A stretch of DNA of 64,000 nucleotides from Alternaria dauci (Eukaryota; Ascomycota; Dothideomycetes; Pleosporales; Pleosporaceae): contig NC_091272.1 of assembly GCF_042100115.1 (NCBI RefSeq), forward strand, positions 930,001 to 994,000, in the 5' to 3' direction. Below the pieces are notes generated by a model. That model did no database searches and was not told the origin of the DNA. It saw only the letters and a list, made by a program, of their open reading frames with translations. Positions 1 to 12,263 of this stretch are shown here, in pieces (the stretch's first letter is position 1; the number at the start of each line of letters is the position of its first letter). The translations under genes and the position numbers were made by a program.

Positions 1-956
1 CTCCCACCGAGGTTCACCGAGAGGAATGGCTACCCTACGGCAATCCATGTCGCACAAAGTGTCCGTCTCCTGGAGCAAGATCTGCGCTATACGGGAACAT
101 GGGGTCGGCGACAGCTTGCGCCGGTCCAACGCTTCTTGAATCCACGAGTTGGAGTCTTGGAGATACTTGTTCTGCACATCGGTAAAGGGCGTGGTATGCG
201 AGATTAGGAACGTGCCGGTCTTCTCGGCGCGAGCGTACTCGTCAGGGTTCCTGCCCGGCGGAGGAGGAGGATGTGGCTGGATGGATCGGATGATGTGGTC
301 CGTCTCCCATATTTCCAACGTGCCCTTTGACTTGAGGACTCGCGTACATTCATCGAGTATTCTCTGCGACGGTACTCCCAAGGGTATCACCATACTCAGG
401 TCCTTCATGACGACAATGTCAAATTCCTCATCGTCGAATGGCATGGGCAACTTGCGCAGGTCATGCTGCACAAACGTCCATTCGATGCCCTGGCGCTCCA
501 AGTCGCCCGCAAGATTGACAATGTCAAGCCCGGTGAAGGTGACACCGTCGTAGCCTTGTTCTGTTACGGTCAGCTCTGAACGACAAGTGTGCAAGCTGTG
601 CGTGGCGCACGGAAGAGGGCGCAATGCGCAACCACATGGTCTTCCGAATACGTACTATGCAGATAGTTATGACACACGGCGGACCAGTATCCCGAGCCAC
701 ATGCGATCTCCAATACTTTTTTCGGGGGGTATGCCGGGACTGAGCCCAAGGCCCTGCCAAAGACAGATGTCGCAAGGAGGGTTTGTAGGTTCTGGCGGTG
801 GAGCTCGGGTAGGTCGCATGGGAGGGGATAGCCCTGAGCGCTTCGAATGTAGCGCCGGCCATGGCGCAGTATGAATGGTTCGGTGGAGGGGACGCCAGGG
901 TCGTCTCTGATACTTTGGGTGGAGCTGCCCGACATGGAGCCCCGCGTTATGTCCAT
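1..956 (-). CDS. SAM-dependent methyltransferase (LaeA/UMTA-like), 3' end outside window
   Basis: Class I methyltransferase fold. Two exons are visible: 956-656 and 575-1, with an 80-bp intron (donor GTACGT, acceptor TTCAG) whose phase fits. Exon 1 carries the SAM-binding motif I (VLEIACGSGYW) after an RHGRRYI.. region. Exon 2 continues with FTGLDIVNLAGDL, then WTFVQHDLRKLPMPFDDEEFDIVVMKD, the post-I/motif II region typical of fungal methyltransferase-domain proteins. The C-terminus lies beyond the left edge, so substrate class cannot be judged. The frame is open upstream of the chosen ATG to about 1130 without another ATG, so a further 5' exon is possible. The family includes secondary-metabolism regulators and tailoring enzymes, but no cluster is visible here. 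Confidence 0.8.
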
Positions 957-2678
957 GTTGTTGCTTGAGTGGATGCGTGAGCCTGACGAGGCAGAGGTTG
1001 AGGATGCGGATATGGTTCTACCGAGAGCGTCCGTGGTGGTCAGATCCCATTGCTTTGCTTCGACCGTCTTGGGGCGTATGGACGGGCTGCTAGCGGCGTT
1101 GGAGCCGTAGTAGCGATACTGTGGTTCGAATTAGCAACAAGGCTTCCCGCGCAGAGCGTCAACAGTGTGTTCTTGCCAACTGCCAATCACCCATGGAGAC
1201 GACCTGGAAGCGTGCTCGAGGTTGTCCAGCCTACTCCAACCCTTGCCCCACTGTTTTAGCGGGAGCGCGATATTGGGCCGGTCTCTAGTCGTCTGATAAG
1301 CACGTGTAGGCGAGTCAGCAATTAATGAGCGGAACGGCGGAGCGGATGCGATGGCGGGAATAGTGCTCGACTGGAGAGAGATCAGATCAGAGAATGGAGC
1401 CAGCATGCCGTGTATGTGTGAATGCAGTAGGCTCGGCACAGCCGCGGGTTGTGGAGGACAGCTCAGGTGAGGAGCTGCCAGGCCAGCCGAGGAGACATCT
1501 CCAATCAAACGGCTGCGGCTGCGGCTGTGTGAATCCCCAGCTTCTCCATGGCAATTACACATGGCTGGGCTGTGCGAGCGCCGCCGCCGCCGCGAAGGAG
1601 CAGCTTTTGGTGGTGTGGCGCTCGTCTGCAGGAGCGCGGCATCAGCCGAACATGTCCTGCAGGTGATATTCCAGCGTGGGGAAAGCCCGAGTCTAGCAGT
1701 GACAAGCTCATGGTGTATGCAGTGCACGACGGACACGAGGTCTGAGGGGGAGGGGGAGGCGAGGCGAGGGGGGGAAAGGGTCTCTTTGTCACCAACAACG
1801 ACGGACTTGTATGAGCTAGCTATTACTACATAACCTCATCCGTGGTAGCGACGGGCAGAGCTAAGCGTGCTTAAGAATGCATGGTTGCTACAGTCGCATG
1901 GAAACCAAAGTGTACGCATGACCAATTCTGCCACTCGTTCCAAGGGCTGCAATGCACACCACTCATTCAGTGCCCGTTGATGCAGGCCAAGTCGCGAGTA
2001 AACAGATGGGCAGTTTCATGGCCGTGGATCGACGCTTCCATGTCACGTGCCCCGCTAAGCGGCGCACCCCATGGATCGGGCAAGGTTCGTCTGGGCTTCA
2101 CGTATCGCATCACTACGCTCTCTATTCTTCACAGCGCTGCAGTTGGACCCGCCCACAGTCTGTCTGGTACAATTGAGACTGATTGCCCTCCTGCGCGCCC
2201 TTTGACATCCTCAGCTGCTGTACGTGCGCCGCTTCCACTCGCTTCTGCCGCCCTCTCTCTCTCCAAGCTCCACGTCCAACCTCTTCGATTCCCCGCTACA
2301 CCAACTGACAGCTCCAGAACAGTACAAGCCCGCCGGGACATCGATACGAGCCCTCCCGACCCAAGGCCTTTATCACCACCACGCCCCCGACCCCCCAGAC
2401 GCCCTCGCCCTCGCTCGCTGCCGAGTCCCCGCTCCCACATCTCCCTCACTCGCGCGACCCGCTGGGCTGTCGATACATGGTATACAGGTGCCGCGTCTGC
2501 TAGCGCGTGCTCATGTCGGAGAGTCAGTCGGGCGCCCATGTTAAAACGAAGAAGATCGCGTGCCCGAACCTTTCCTCCCACCTGACGCCCTCACTCGCCA
2601 CGAAAACCCGCGGCTTTCATCCCCCGTACCCAAAGCCGCCTGCGCGAATCCGTCCTTGCACCGCCGCGCTTCCCTTAG
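957..2678. other. Intergenic region between methyltransferase and CCR4
   Basis: About 1.7 kb. It contains GC-rich triplet runs (GCGGCT and CGCCGC repeats near 1510-1595) and a pyrimidine-rich stretch from about 2240 to 2670 that looks like the 5' leader of CCR4. Several long open frames exist on both strands but none shows a recognisable domain or conserved splice structure. It probably holds the divergent promoters and leaders of the two flanking genes. Confidence 0.5.
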
Positions 2679-5008
2679 ATGGCCGAGTACTCGGTCTACC
2701 CCAGGGGAACCGGCAATACCTTCTATCCACAACACGCACAGAATATACGCAATCTCCCCAGCAGAGTGCGGTCGCCCACATCTAGCGCCCGCATTCCCTT
2801 CCCCAACCCCGACACCCCCTCACCTTCACGATCCCCCGGGCGCCAGTCTTCTCCGCAGCAGTTCGGCATGTTCAACAACGCGCATGGGCACCAGGGCCAA
2901 AACGTGATGATGAACGGGCGAGCTGGACACCAGAATTTCATGCAGCAGATGAACCTGGGGAAGCCTTTCCAACACAATCAGCACAACCAACATCAGCATC
3001 AACATCACCAGCAGCACCATGACATCACAGGAAACAACCATGTCGGCCAGTTCAACCACCAGCACAACATCTCGAGTGGGGGCATGTCCAATGTTCAGCC
3101 CCACTTTACGCCGGGCCATCTCCAGAACGGTACACCCAACAGCGTCCACAGCGGACTCAACAAGCCAACCACCGAGCACTGGCAGGAGCAGATGAAGCTG
3201 TACCAGACGGCGCGTGAAATGACGCAGGCTCATTCGCACGCCAGGATCCACCCGAGCGTCAGTAAGAGCGTGGTCGCAGGAACAAGCAATGGGATGCAAA
3301 AAGAGGCGGACAAAGAAGAACGCAACAGGCCTGCTGCGCAGCCGGCGCAAGATGCCAAGGACCAGCACATATGGACAATTCTCGACTTTGGCGGCCAGAA
3401 CCTCAAAGTCATCACGCCCGCTTTGTTCAACTACACCTTCCTGACGAAGCTCTACCTCAATTCCAACAAGCTCACCTACGTGCACCAGAAGATCGGACAG
3501 CTACGGAACTTGACACACCTCGATCTCTCGCTGAACAATCTGCAATACCTGCCCCCGGAGATTGGCATGCTAGTGAACCTGAAGCAGCTGCTCCTGTTTG
3601 ACAATCACATTGAAAACCTGCCGTACGAACTGGGATCCCTATACCAGCTAGAGGTGCTCGGTATTGAGGGCAATCCTATTCCGGACGATTTGAAACAGAT
3701 CATCATGGAACAAGGCACCACGGAACTCATCAAGCACTTCCGCGAGAACGCGCCCGGTCCTGAGGCGCCACCTGAGCGAGACTGGATTGTCCTCGACGAG
3801 ATCCAAGATACGAACCAAGAGACCGTCAGCGCGCTTAGTTACAACATCTTGTGCGACAAGTACTGCACACAATCACAGTATGGATACACGCCGAGCTCAG
3901 CATTGGCATGGGAGAGCCGTAGGGAGCTCATTCTTGCTGAGCTGCGCGAGCGTGACGCAGATATAGTGTGTCTGCAAGAAATCGACCAAGACAGTTTCAA
4001 CGAGTATTTCCGAGCAGAGCTGGCACACAACGACTACAAGGGAGTGTTCTGGCCGAAATCAAGAGCACGTACCATGGCAGAAAGAGAGGCCAAACTCGTC
4101 GATGGGTGTGCTATCTTCTATAAGAACAGCAAGTAAGTCGACATTCACACCTTCATCTGCAGACCAATACTGACTTGCCTAGGTACATCTTGCTGGACAA
4201 GCAGCTCATCGACTTTGCCAATACTGCCATCAACCGTCCAGACATGAAGGGCGAACACGACATCTTCAACCGTGTCATGCCCCGAGACGATATCGGAGTG
4301 GTGGCATTCCTTGAAAACCGTGCTACGGGATCCAGGTTCATTGTCGGAAATGTGCACGTCTTCTGGAACCCTGCGTTCCAGGACGTCAAGCTTGTGCAAG
4401 TCGCCATTTTGATGGAAGGTATCACGAAGCTTGCAACCCAATGGACGAAACACCCAGCCTGTAAAAACAAGGTGGTTTACCAGTTCACAAATGGCGATAG
4501 CGAAGAAGGAGCGGAACCAGACCCGACGCAGGAACCAGGGCCTTCCAAGGAATACTCGGACCCGTCCGACATCCCTGTCTTGCTATGCGGTGACTTTAAC
4601 TCGATGCCATCGTCTGGTGTCTACGATCTCATCACGCACGGCAATGTCTCGAATGCACACGTGGATCTGGGAAACCGCAAGTATGGTAATTTCACACGAG
4701 ACGGCATATCCCATCCCTTTAGCCTCAAGTCTAGCTACGCATCCATTGGCGAGCTAGCATTCACCAACTACGTGCCTCACTTCCAAGGAGTTTTGGACTA
4801 CATTTGGTACTCGACAAACACGCTGCAGGTGGTTGGTCTGCTTGGTGAAATCGACAAGAACTATTTGCAGCGGGTACCGGGCTTCCCCAACTACCACTTC
4901 CCTAGTGACCACGTGGCCTTGTACGCGCAATACATTGTCAAGAACCGGAAAGAGGCCAAGAAGGTGTCGGAAGTCGACTTTGGCCCAAGTCGGGAACGAA
5001 GGAATTGA
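2679..5008 (+). CDS. CCR4: CCR4 deadenylase, catalytic subunit of CCR4-NOT
   Basis: Poly(A)-specific exoribonuclease of the CCR4-NOT complex, acting in cytoplasmic mRNA deadenylation and in transcription-linked functions. Exons 2679-4132 and 4183-5008 (50-bp intron, GTAAGT donor) give 759 aa. Residues about 60-160 are rich in His, Gln and Asn. Leucine-rich repeats follow at about 230-345 (LTKLYLNSNKLTYV and similar), and the endonuclease/exonuclease/phosphatase domain runs from about 383 to the end. Expected catalytic residues are present: Glu in VCLQEID (about 434), Asp in LCGDFNSMPSS (about 620) and His in SDHVALY (about 726). The length matches filamentous fungal CCR4. The ATG is the first in frame after a CT-rich leader. 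The gene name rests on the LRR plus EEP architecture, which among fungal proteins is diagnostic. Confidence 0.97.
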
Positions 5009-5804
5009 GCGACTTGACGTGGTTGGCATGTCAATAGGCTTGTGGTACAGCAATCTCCGTCGTTTTGCAGGCGTCATTTGCTCGGTGTTCGGTTGCTACG
5101 GTCGGCTCGCGTCCTTTGCGGGCTTCATGATGGAAGTTTCGGTTTGGCAACGGCGGGTGAATCGCTCGATAGACGGTGCGCGGTCTGATCATCTTGGGAG
5201 GTATGAGCAATGCCAGCGGTTAGTACACGAATCTCACATCATGTTTGTTGTTCGGTGTGTGGAACATGGTTCCTGGGAGCCTGACGATGGAAGGACCATT
5301 ACTCTCTTTTTGTTGTGCGAAGCGTTTGGCTGTATGCGGCTGGTGTTTTCCGGCATGGGGTGTTTTTTTTGATCTATCTTCTGGGTTCTTCTTGCGTTCA
5401 TCTTTTCTGCAATGTATCAACTAGGTAGTCCTTCAAAAAAGGCCTTGTCGACTGCTTGATAGCAGGTCTGGCTACGGTTTTACCGTTCAATCAAAATGCT
5501 CACGATGCGTGTATGGTGTAACATGGCCAAGTAAAATGCTGACGGTCGCTGTGAGCCAGCGATGCCGTCATGGGGCAGTGTGGGCGGCGACAATTCGCTG
5601 GGAAGAGCCGTCGAGGAGCAGGCCAAATGATGATGAGGGGAAGGGTCCTAGACGGGGGCGCTTGACCGCCGCGAACTTGACCCACTTGGTCAACATGGAC
5701 GTCCGCGCTCCTCGATAACTTCCCTCAGGCCGCGCAACACGCAATTACCTGCAAACTCCTTATAACCTCTTCAGTCACCGCTTCTCTCCCTCATTCTGAA
5801 CAAG
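5009..5804. other. Intergenic region: CCR4 3' UTR and SEC14 promoter
   Basis: No convincing gene. The last 100 bp before SEC14 are CT-rich, with TATAACC about 45 bp upstream of the ATG and a pyrimidine-rich tract just before it, as expected for a highly expressed fungal gene. Confidence 0.5.
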
Positions 5805-7029
5805 ATGGCTGCCCCTGCGTCCAGCGAGCTGAAGCTCGACCCCAAGTACGACCATTACGACTACCCTACTGTTGCTCCCACCGCCCAGAGTGGACACCCA
5901 GGCCACACCACTCCAGAGCAAGATGCCCAGGTCTTCCAGCTGAGGACCCAGCTCGAACAGGCTGGCTACACCAAGAACCTCGACACTCTGACTCTGGTAT
6001 GCCTGTCGATGCTAAGGCGGTGAAAAGATCTCGAGCTAAACAATTTACAGCTGCGATTCCTCCGCGCGCGAAAGTTCAATGTTGAGCTTGCGAAGCAGAT
6101 GTACGTAGACCTAGCACGAGGAGACTACATGGGCGTACATAGACCGCATACTGACAGCCACCAGGTTCGTTGACTGCGAGAAGTGGAGGGCCGAGTATGC
6201 TGGCTGCGGCGTTGAGGAGCTAGTCCGCACCTTTGACTACACGGAGCGACCCGAAGTCTTCAAATACTACCCCCAGTACTACCACAAGACGGACAAGGTA
6301 TGTGGCCTTTGCTTGGGCGCGGGGGGCGGCCCATATGCAATCGAGAAAAGCCTCTGACGTGAATACTAGGATGGCCGCCCACTCTACATTGAGCAGCTTG
6401 GCAACGTCGACCTCACCGCACTCAACAAGATCACCTCGCAAGACCGCATGATCCAGAACCTTGTCTGCGAATACGAAAAGATGGCCGACCCCCGTCTCCC
6501 TGCCTGCTCCCGCAAGTCTGGCTACCTCCTCGAGACTTCGTGCACAATCATGGATCTGAAGGGCGTTGGTATCGGCAAGGCCACCTCCGTGTACGGGTAC
6601 TTGGGCGCTGTGTCGCAGATTGGCCAGAACTACTACCCTGAGCGTATGGGCAAGATGTACATCATCAACGCCCCCTGGGGCTTCTCTGGTGTCTTCAGCG
6701 TCGTCAAGAAGTTCCTTGACCCCGTCACAAGCGCCAAGATCCACGTTCTCGGCAGCGGATACCAGAAGGAACTGTTGGCACAGGTCCCCGCAGAGAACCT
6801 GCCCAAGGAATTCGGTGGAAGCTGCGAGTGTGAGAAGGGCTGCCAACTGAGCGACGCGGGCCCATGGTGGGACCCCCAGTGGGCAAAGGAGCCCAAGTGG
6901 GCCAAGAAGAGCGACGATGCGATTGACAACTCGGCACTTCCTGCACCCACTGAGGGTGCTGCGGGTGCTGCGCCAGCCGCGCCCGTCGGCACTGACCCTG
7001 CTACTGCACCTGCACACGCCACTACTTAG
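5805..7029 (+). CDS. SEC14: SEC14-type phosphatidylinositol/phosphatidylcholine transfer protein
   Basis: Cytosolic lipid-transfer protein needed for Golgi secretory function in yeasts. Four exons (5805-5996, 6051-6100, 6165-6297, 6370-7029) with phases that all fit give 344 aa. The CRAL-TRIO N-terminal helices ([18 protein letters not shown]) are split by introns. The lipid-binding core follows ([11 protein letters not shown], then [48 protein letters not shown]). The C-terminal tail after the [16 protein letters not shown] segment is Ala/Pro-rich and longer than in yeast Sec14 (about 300 aa). The 5'-clustered small introns are typical of this gene in filamentous ascomycetes. Orthology to SEC14 rather than a SFH paralogue is likely but not proven from one sequence. 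Confidence 0.93.
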
Positions 7030-7328
7030 GTAGAGTGTCTTGTTGAAGCAACGAGAGGTGTATAGAATGGTAACGGTTTGGCGTAGGGGCGTGACATTCG
7101 ATAAGGGGTGTGCATGTGAGTTGCGTGCTGATTGCAGCATAGATAAGCGTGGTAGTTGTTCACGCGTTGGTATAGCAAGTGTAAAATGTTATCAGAAAGC
7201 ATACAAGAGCTCACAAGCCTGCGTTGAGCGAAGCGCTTTGCACTTTTCCTGTATCTGAGATTCCATACACGAACTGTTCTATCGCCGCCTTGGATTTCCC
7301 CAGTGCTAACACTGCTAACCTGCTATAG

Positions 7329-7819
7329 TTTCATGGAGATGGCAACAGATAACATTGACACTAGAACAAGACTCTTCTGCAACTCTTCATACGCTGATTG
7401 ATCAACTTCTCAGCCTACCCGTTCAACATGCCAGCCATCAACGACTTCAGAGCAACTATCCCAAAGGCCAACTGTTTGCATTCAGGCTTGTCTGTGAGCT
7501 CTACGTCCTAGCTGAGATGCTCACGGACGACACGACCAAGGGAGTCTTTCTGGAGACGACTCGCTATCGGGGTAAAGATCCTCGCTTCGAGTACCTCACT
7601 CCAGAGCCAGCCACAATCTGTACCATTTGCAAGGGTACTCTTGAGACTAGCCCTGCTCGTCGTCTGATGGTCGAAATGTACACACAATGCGTGGCCAAAG
7701 ACGGTATTCAGGACTCGTCAACGGCGAATCTGCCCAATGACTTCCTCCTCGATCTCTCTGGCAGCCTCATTGCCAACCGTCTCCGTTCCAGTGAAGACGA
7801 CCAGACTCACGCCAAGTAG
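7329..7819 (+). pseudogene. BTB/POZ-family C-terminal fragment, probably degraded or partial
   Basis: The open frame resembles the region after the BTB core in fungal BTB proteins. It contains LVCELYVLAEML, then a charged linker, CTICKGTLETSPARRLMVEMYTQCV and a Leu-rich tail, matching in layout the intact BTB protein at 29365-30105. There is no in-frame ATG near its beginning. Instead a good 3' splice site (CTAAC...CTATAG ending at 7328) precedes it, implying an upstream exon. No exon encoding the N-terminal BTB strands is recognisable in the 300 bp back to SEC14. This suggests a truncated relic, or a gene whose first exon I cannot see. Codon quality and family resemblance are moderate only. 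Confidence 0.4.
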
Positions 7820-7827
7820 TCTACTGA

Positions 7828-8391
7828 AAAGGATCCCTTCGTCCCAAAGTATGGTTGTCTATCCGATCCAGAAAGGCGAATACATCAACAGACCAAACCT
7901 CCAACAGCTCAGTGCCCTCGACCTCGAGTCTGAGAAACAAGAAGCGCGCAGCCGATGACGTCCAAACCCGCGGTGGTCGCATACGTTTGATACCCGAGAA
8001 GAGGAGAAACATGCTAGCCAAGAAGTCTATAGAGGCTGATGGTTGCCTGGTGAATATGTTTGGAAATGACATTGCTCTACTCGACGACTGGTCTTTGATG
8101 TCGGATAACTACGTTGACTCTTCACTAATGCTGCGTAACGATTATACAGTCTCTGGCATGGTAGTCTTGCCTAAGCAAGGGTGGCTAGACCTAACGCTTG
8201 TGGTAAGTATCCAAGGATGTATTCACATCAATCGGGTGTCGAGACAAGCTTGGACAAGGGCTTGTACGCGTTCTTGAGACCTGTCGTGCAGATATAGAAG
8301 GTAAACAGCAGTTAGACAGTCTCCAGAGGGCTGGAATCACATATTGATCACTCCTGACCTTTATCCCCACAGCAAATGTATTGCGAATCTC
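7828..8391 (+). CDS. Unrecognised reading frame downstream of the BTB fragment
   Basis: An open frame from 7828 to about 8200 encodes a basic segment (RNKKRAADDVQTRGGRIRLIPEKRRN) and then a stretch (WSLMSDNYVDSSLMLRNDYTVSGMVVLPKQG) ending at a strong GTAAGT donor at 8202. Candidate acceptors follow, the clearest a pyrimidine-rich CCCCACAG near 8373. The frame has no early ATG, so it may be the 3' part of the preceding BTB-like locus or a decayed gene. I recognise no domain, and the end given is a guess from the last plausible short exon. Confidence 0.2.
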
Positions 8392-8791
8392 AACTCATCT
8401 GATGCATCCTCACACAAGACAACACCATAGGGTTCACGATAATCCAATGTACAAATGAAGTCAAAAAATCAGATAGCTTTTGATAGATTACCAGGTATGT
8501 GAGTATCATATAGATCAGCAGCGAAAGACCAGTAGGGCGACATAAGCCACCTCAGACTCTAATCGCGTAGTCCCCCAAAGCGACACTTCTGCTCTCCGAG
8601 AGCAGTGAGAAAAAGGAGAATGCGTACGTACAGTACACGCCCAAGAAACCATCGAGGAAGTAAGCATACCATCATAACGCCGTGCTCCAATGTATACATG
8701 CATCCAGAAAACACAGTAAGCTTGTACCGATAATATTGTCAGACCGCGAGTAATTTACGCAGTAGCGATGTCAGGTTGCAGCACCCTACAA

Positions 8792-10315
8792 CTAGATGCG
8801 GTGCTTCTCCGATTCTGTACGTAAAGTCAGCTTTTGAGTGTTGCAACATGAGACAGACTACTAACCAAGTCGCGAGTACAGCATGTATAGTGCCATTTGG
8901 TTACACTCTTGTGTACCTGTAATGGTGACAAGACGCTCGTTGCTGTTGTCAGTGGGCTCGTTGATCTTGATGACACTGCCACTGAGTTGACGGATCTCGT
9001 TGATCTTCGCGCCGCCCTTGCCGATGATAGCGCCGACCATGTCGTTGGGGATGAAAATCTGCTGGGTGAGAGGTTGGCCGGGCATACCACCGACCGGTGC
9101 ATGAGGAGCAGCACCACCGTGCGCAACAGGCGCTGCAGCAGGGTGACCACCGTAAGGAGCGGGAGCTGCGGGACCACCGTAGGGACCGCGGCTAGGCGAG
9201 CCAGCTCCATAGGGCATGTTGGGATGTCCATACGGCGATTGTTGAGGAGGCTGTCCATGCATATGGGGGGCACCATATCCTCCATGAGCGGGGGTTCGCT
9301 GAGGTGGTTCTTGACGACGGAAGTTCTGCGGGTGAGAGTACTGGCCTCCGGCGGGCTGAGGAACGTATGGCTGAACAGACATGCCGCCTGGGACTACATT
9401 GGCAGCCATACCGCTGCGGGTTGCGTATTGGGACGCAGCGGGTCCGCCGAATCGCTCAGTCAACTGCTCGACCAGAGTCTGAGCAACATAGTACACGGCA
9501 ATGTGCACAGCGTCAGCAACACCCAGAACGATCAGGGAACGCTCGCCAGAGTTGGGGAGCAGAGTGTCAGATGCGTTCAACTTAGCGTTGGAAGCGTCTT
9601 GAATCTCACGGATGCGGACACCTGCCTTTCCGATGATGGAACCAATGAGGATGTGAGGGATAAGGAGGCGCATAGGGTACGCCTTGGACGTGGATGTCGA
9701 TGGAGTCTCGAGATCCTCCTGGTTGAGAGTGCGCACAATGAGGCCGAATGCCTTGGACACAGCATCGACTTGGCCGCTTACAGTAAGGATACGTTCAACA
9801 GCGCCTCGAGAGTAGTCGCTAACGGTGCACTTGGCGCCAGACAGACGACGGATCTGAGTTACATTCTCTCCGCCCTTGCCAATGATGGTAGCTGCCTCGC
9901 TGGTACCAATACAAGCACGCACATGTAGCCAGTTGGTCTCGTCGACCTGCTGGTTGTGATTCACAGGCCGACCGTTAGCACCGGATGTGGATTGGATGGG
10001 CTGGGTTTCAAGGATAGAAGGGGCGTCAGGGACAACCGTGTCCGTCTGGACAGTCTCGGCACCATTTTCGACGGCAGCTTCGGCCCCTTCAGGTACCGCC
10101 TTTGCATCCTCCTGTGTGATGCCTTCCGTGGCAATGTCGTCAGCCTTGACAGGTTGGGCGACATCGATATCGTCAGGGTTGGGCGCGCTCTCCTTGAGCA
10201 TCTTATCGAGGGCAGGGCGTTTGGCATCGGGTTGGTCGTTGGGGCCGGTAGGTGAGGAGGGCTCTTCAAGCGGTCGCTTGGCCGAAGAAGCTGCAATGGT
10301 GGGTGATGCAGACAT
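8792..10315 (-). CDS. Triple-KH-domain RNA-binding protein (PCBP/HEK2-like)
   Basis: Post-transcriptional regulator that binds C-rich or U-rich RNA through KH domains. Exon 1 is 10315-8866 and exon 2 is 8814-8792 (51-bp intron, GTTAGT donor), giving 490 aa. The retained-intron frame would stop at once after YSRLG, whereas splicing gives a YSRLESEKHRI C-terminus. KH1 is at about 130-200 (IIGKGGENV), KH2 at about 215-290 (IIGKAGVRI) and KH3 at about 405-475 (IIGKGGAKI); each keeps the GxxG loop. Between KH2 and KH3 lies a Gly/Pro/Tyr/Gln-rich low-complexity linker. The N-terminal 125 residues are acidic and disordered. The ATG was chosen because the longer frame begins at a non-ATG codon. Fungal homologues include HEK2/PBP2 and Rnc1. 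Confidence 0.9.
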
Positions 10316-11136
10316 GTTTTCTGTATATGAGTTGTGTGTCTTGAATCTGGACACGGGTATGCACGCTCTTCACAGTCGACGCGCGCTCAAACGGGAAGTT
10401 GAGACTTGTTCAATTGATCTCGACTAATTGCGACTTTATGTACAGCGGGGGCCGTGAAAGAAAGCGTGCTGTCAGGGCGGGTGGAGGGAGTCGCGACAGT
10501 GCGGTGAAGGTGCGTGGATGTGAGGTCGCCGGGAGCTTGAAGGAGTATGGAGCGTGCAGAGGGTGCAGAGGTCGGAGAAGGGATGCCTCGGAGAATGAGG
10601 AACCGTGTGGGGTGGTGGTGTGCTTGTGATGGAGCGGGAGAGTCGGAAAGGGTGTGTTTCTTGGGGCGAGGTGAGGTCGACAGAGGAAGAAACTGGCCCA
10701 AGGAAAGAAAGCTCGCTCGTCAAACCTTCTCGGCAACGGTCCGGCGTCTCAGATGGGAGAGCTCGAGGTTGCGCGCTTTCCTTGTCAAACGAGAAAGCAA
10801 TGTTAGAAGAAGGGGCGGCGATGGAGATGGAGAAGGAACTATTGGCGATGGGTGAGAGCAGCAGGTGATTTGATGCGAGGAGGAAGCGCAAAATGGGAGC
10901 TATCGCGGGGAGATCGGCGCTAAGTCTTGGCGCGTCACGTGTGGTTGTACGACTATGTCTGAGAACACGGGCAGTGCAGGGAGTGAAGCAGTGTTGGATT
11001 TTCACGTGGTGCAGCGGGGACTGCAGTGAGGTACAGCATTGAAAGGGGCGACGTTTCCCTTCCCAGGCACCACGGGTCTGTTAGCGACATTGGGGGACCG
11101 ACCGCGCCATAACACGCAGCCAACCGTTTTGGAGAC
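10316..11136. promoter_or_regulatory. Divergent promoter region between KH protein and coiled-coil gene
   Basis: About 820 bp separate two diverging start codons. The half nearer the KH gene is GA-rich on the + strand (CT-rich in the sense of the KH gene), consistent with a long pyrimidine-rich leader. No coding potential beyond low-complexity frames. Confidence 0.5.
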
Positions 11137-12263
11137 ATGGCACAATCACACGGCGACACACTGAAAAAGATACGCGAGTATGCCGAAGAAGCGCGTGGAC
11201 TGCAGGATGATGTTGTCGACTTTGACGCGTCGAGCACCGAGGCGCGTTTGGAGCAGACGGTGAAAGAGCTACAAGCACGCGTGCAGGAACAGCAAGCTGC
11301 ACTCGAGAAGGTAATGCCACGAAGACGCGTTTGCATAGATACATGCTGACCAGACCATAGTTACGGTTACGGTCACAAGTTGACATAGAGACTGCCGCCT
11401 ATGCATCGGAGGACCCTCGTAAAAAACTGCAGCAACTCATTGCCGTCAAAGACGCATATCGACGCTTGAATTCAACGGCAACATATCTACCCCCACCAGG
11501 ATCAGTTCTACCTGCACTGTTAGCAGCGCGTACACTTCAACAAAATGTTCAAGGGACCAAGGATGCCATCACCAGCACGCAATCCCAACTAGACAGAAAG
11601 GAAGCCACGCTTCGTCGCGAAGAAGCCATCTTACATGACGCCCAGCATCTGAGTCAAACAATGGAGAACCGCATTGAAAGACTACGCTCTCAGCGCCAAG
11701 ATCGTTCACAAAAGACTCCCGCTCAACTCGCGCGAGAATTGATTCCGGCTAAGCGCGCGAAGAAGGAGAGCTACGATGCGGAGATGCAGCGCCTGGGTGA
11801 AGCAATGAACGACTTCATCAACGACTACCTCTCTAGTATGCTTGCAGCAGAAGAGCTGGGCGGGCCTGTAGTAGGCGATATGCTTGAGGTAGAGGATGAT
11901 ACACTTGCCGCCGGGTTCACGAAGAAAGGACGCCCAAAGTCATCAAAGAAGCCAGCATCAGACAAAACACGACAACGCAGGATTGACCAGATTTGGGGCA
12001 AGAAGACTACCGCCAATGGTCAAGAGGAAGAAGAAGAAGAAGAGCCGCCTACCGAGGCCGAAGCTGCAGATGCGGAAATGCGACAACTAATTGAGAATCT
12101 GTTTGCTACGTTGATGGGGCCAGGAGGCGGAAAGGCGTATTTCCAATTACAGAGGGATTCTGCGGCTTCGAGGTTCTTGGTCAGGGCAAAGATTGCGCAG
12201 TTCCATCCAAAAGATGCGCGGAGGCTTAGACTCATTGACTTTGGACGAGAGTTGGATGACTGA
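11137..12263 (+). CDS. Coiled-coil protein, possible kinetochore (CENP-K/Sim4-like) subunit
   Basis: Exons 11137-11310 and 11361-12263 (50-bp intron) encode 358 aa. Residues 1-210 are helical and heptad-rich with an LPPPGSVLPALLAARTLQQ segment. Then come EELGGPVVGDMLEVEDD and a basic stretch (KKGRPKSSKKP) followed by RRIDQIWGKK. An acidic run of Glu precedes a conserved-looking C-terminus (SAASRFLVRAKIAQFHPKDARRLRLIDFGREL). I associate this arrangement with a fungal centromere protein annotated as CENP-K-like. That link is from memory of the family and not from a diagnostic motif, so the role stays tentative. A generic coiled-coil protein is the alternative. Confidence 0.75.

Noticed and set aside
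1881..2585. 234-codon ATG frame upstream of CCR4
   Set aside because: Composition is Ser/Pro/Arg-rich with no domain, a comparable frame exists on the opposite strand, and the region reads as the CCR4 promoter and leader.
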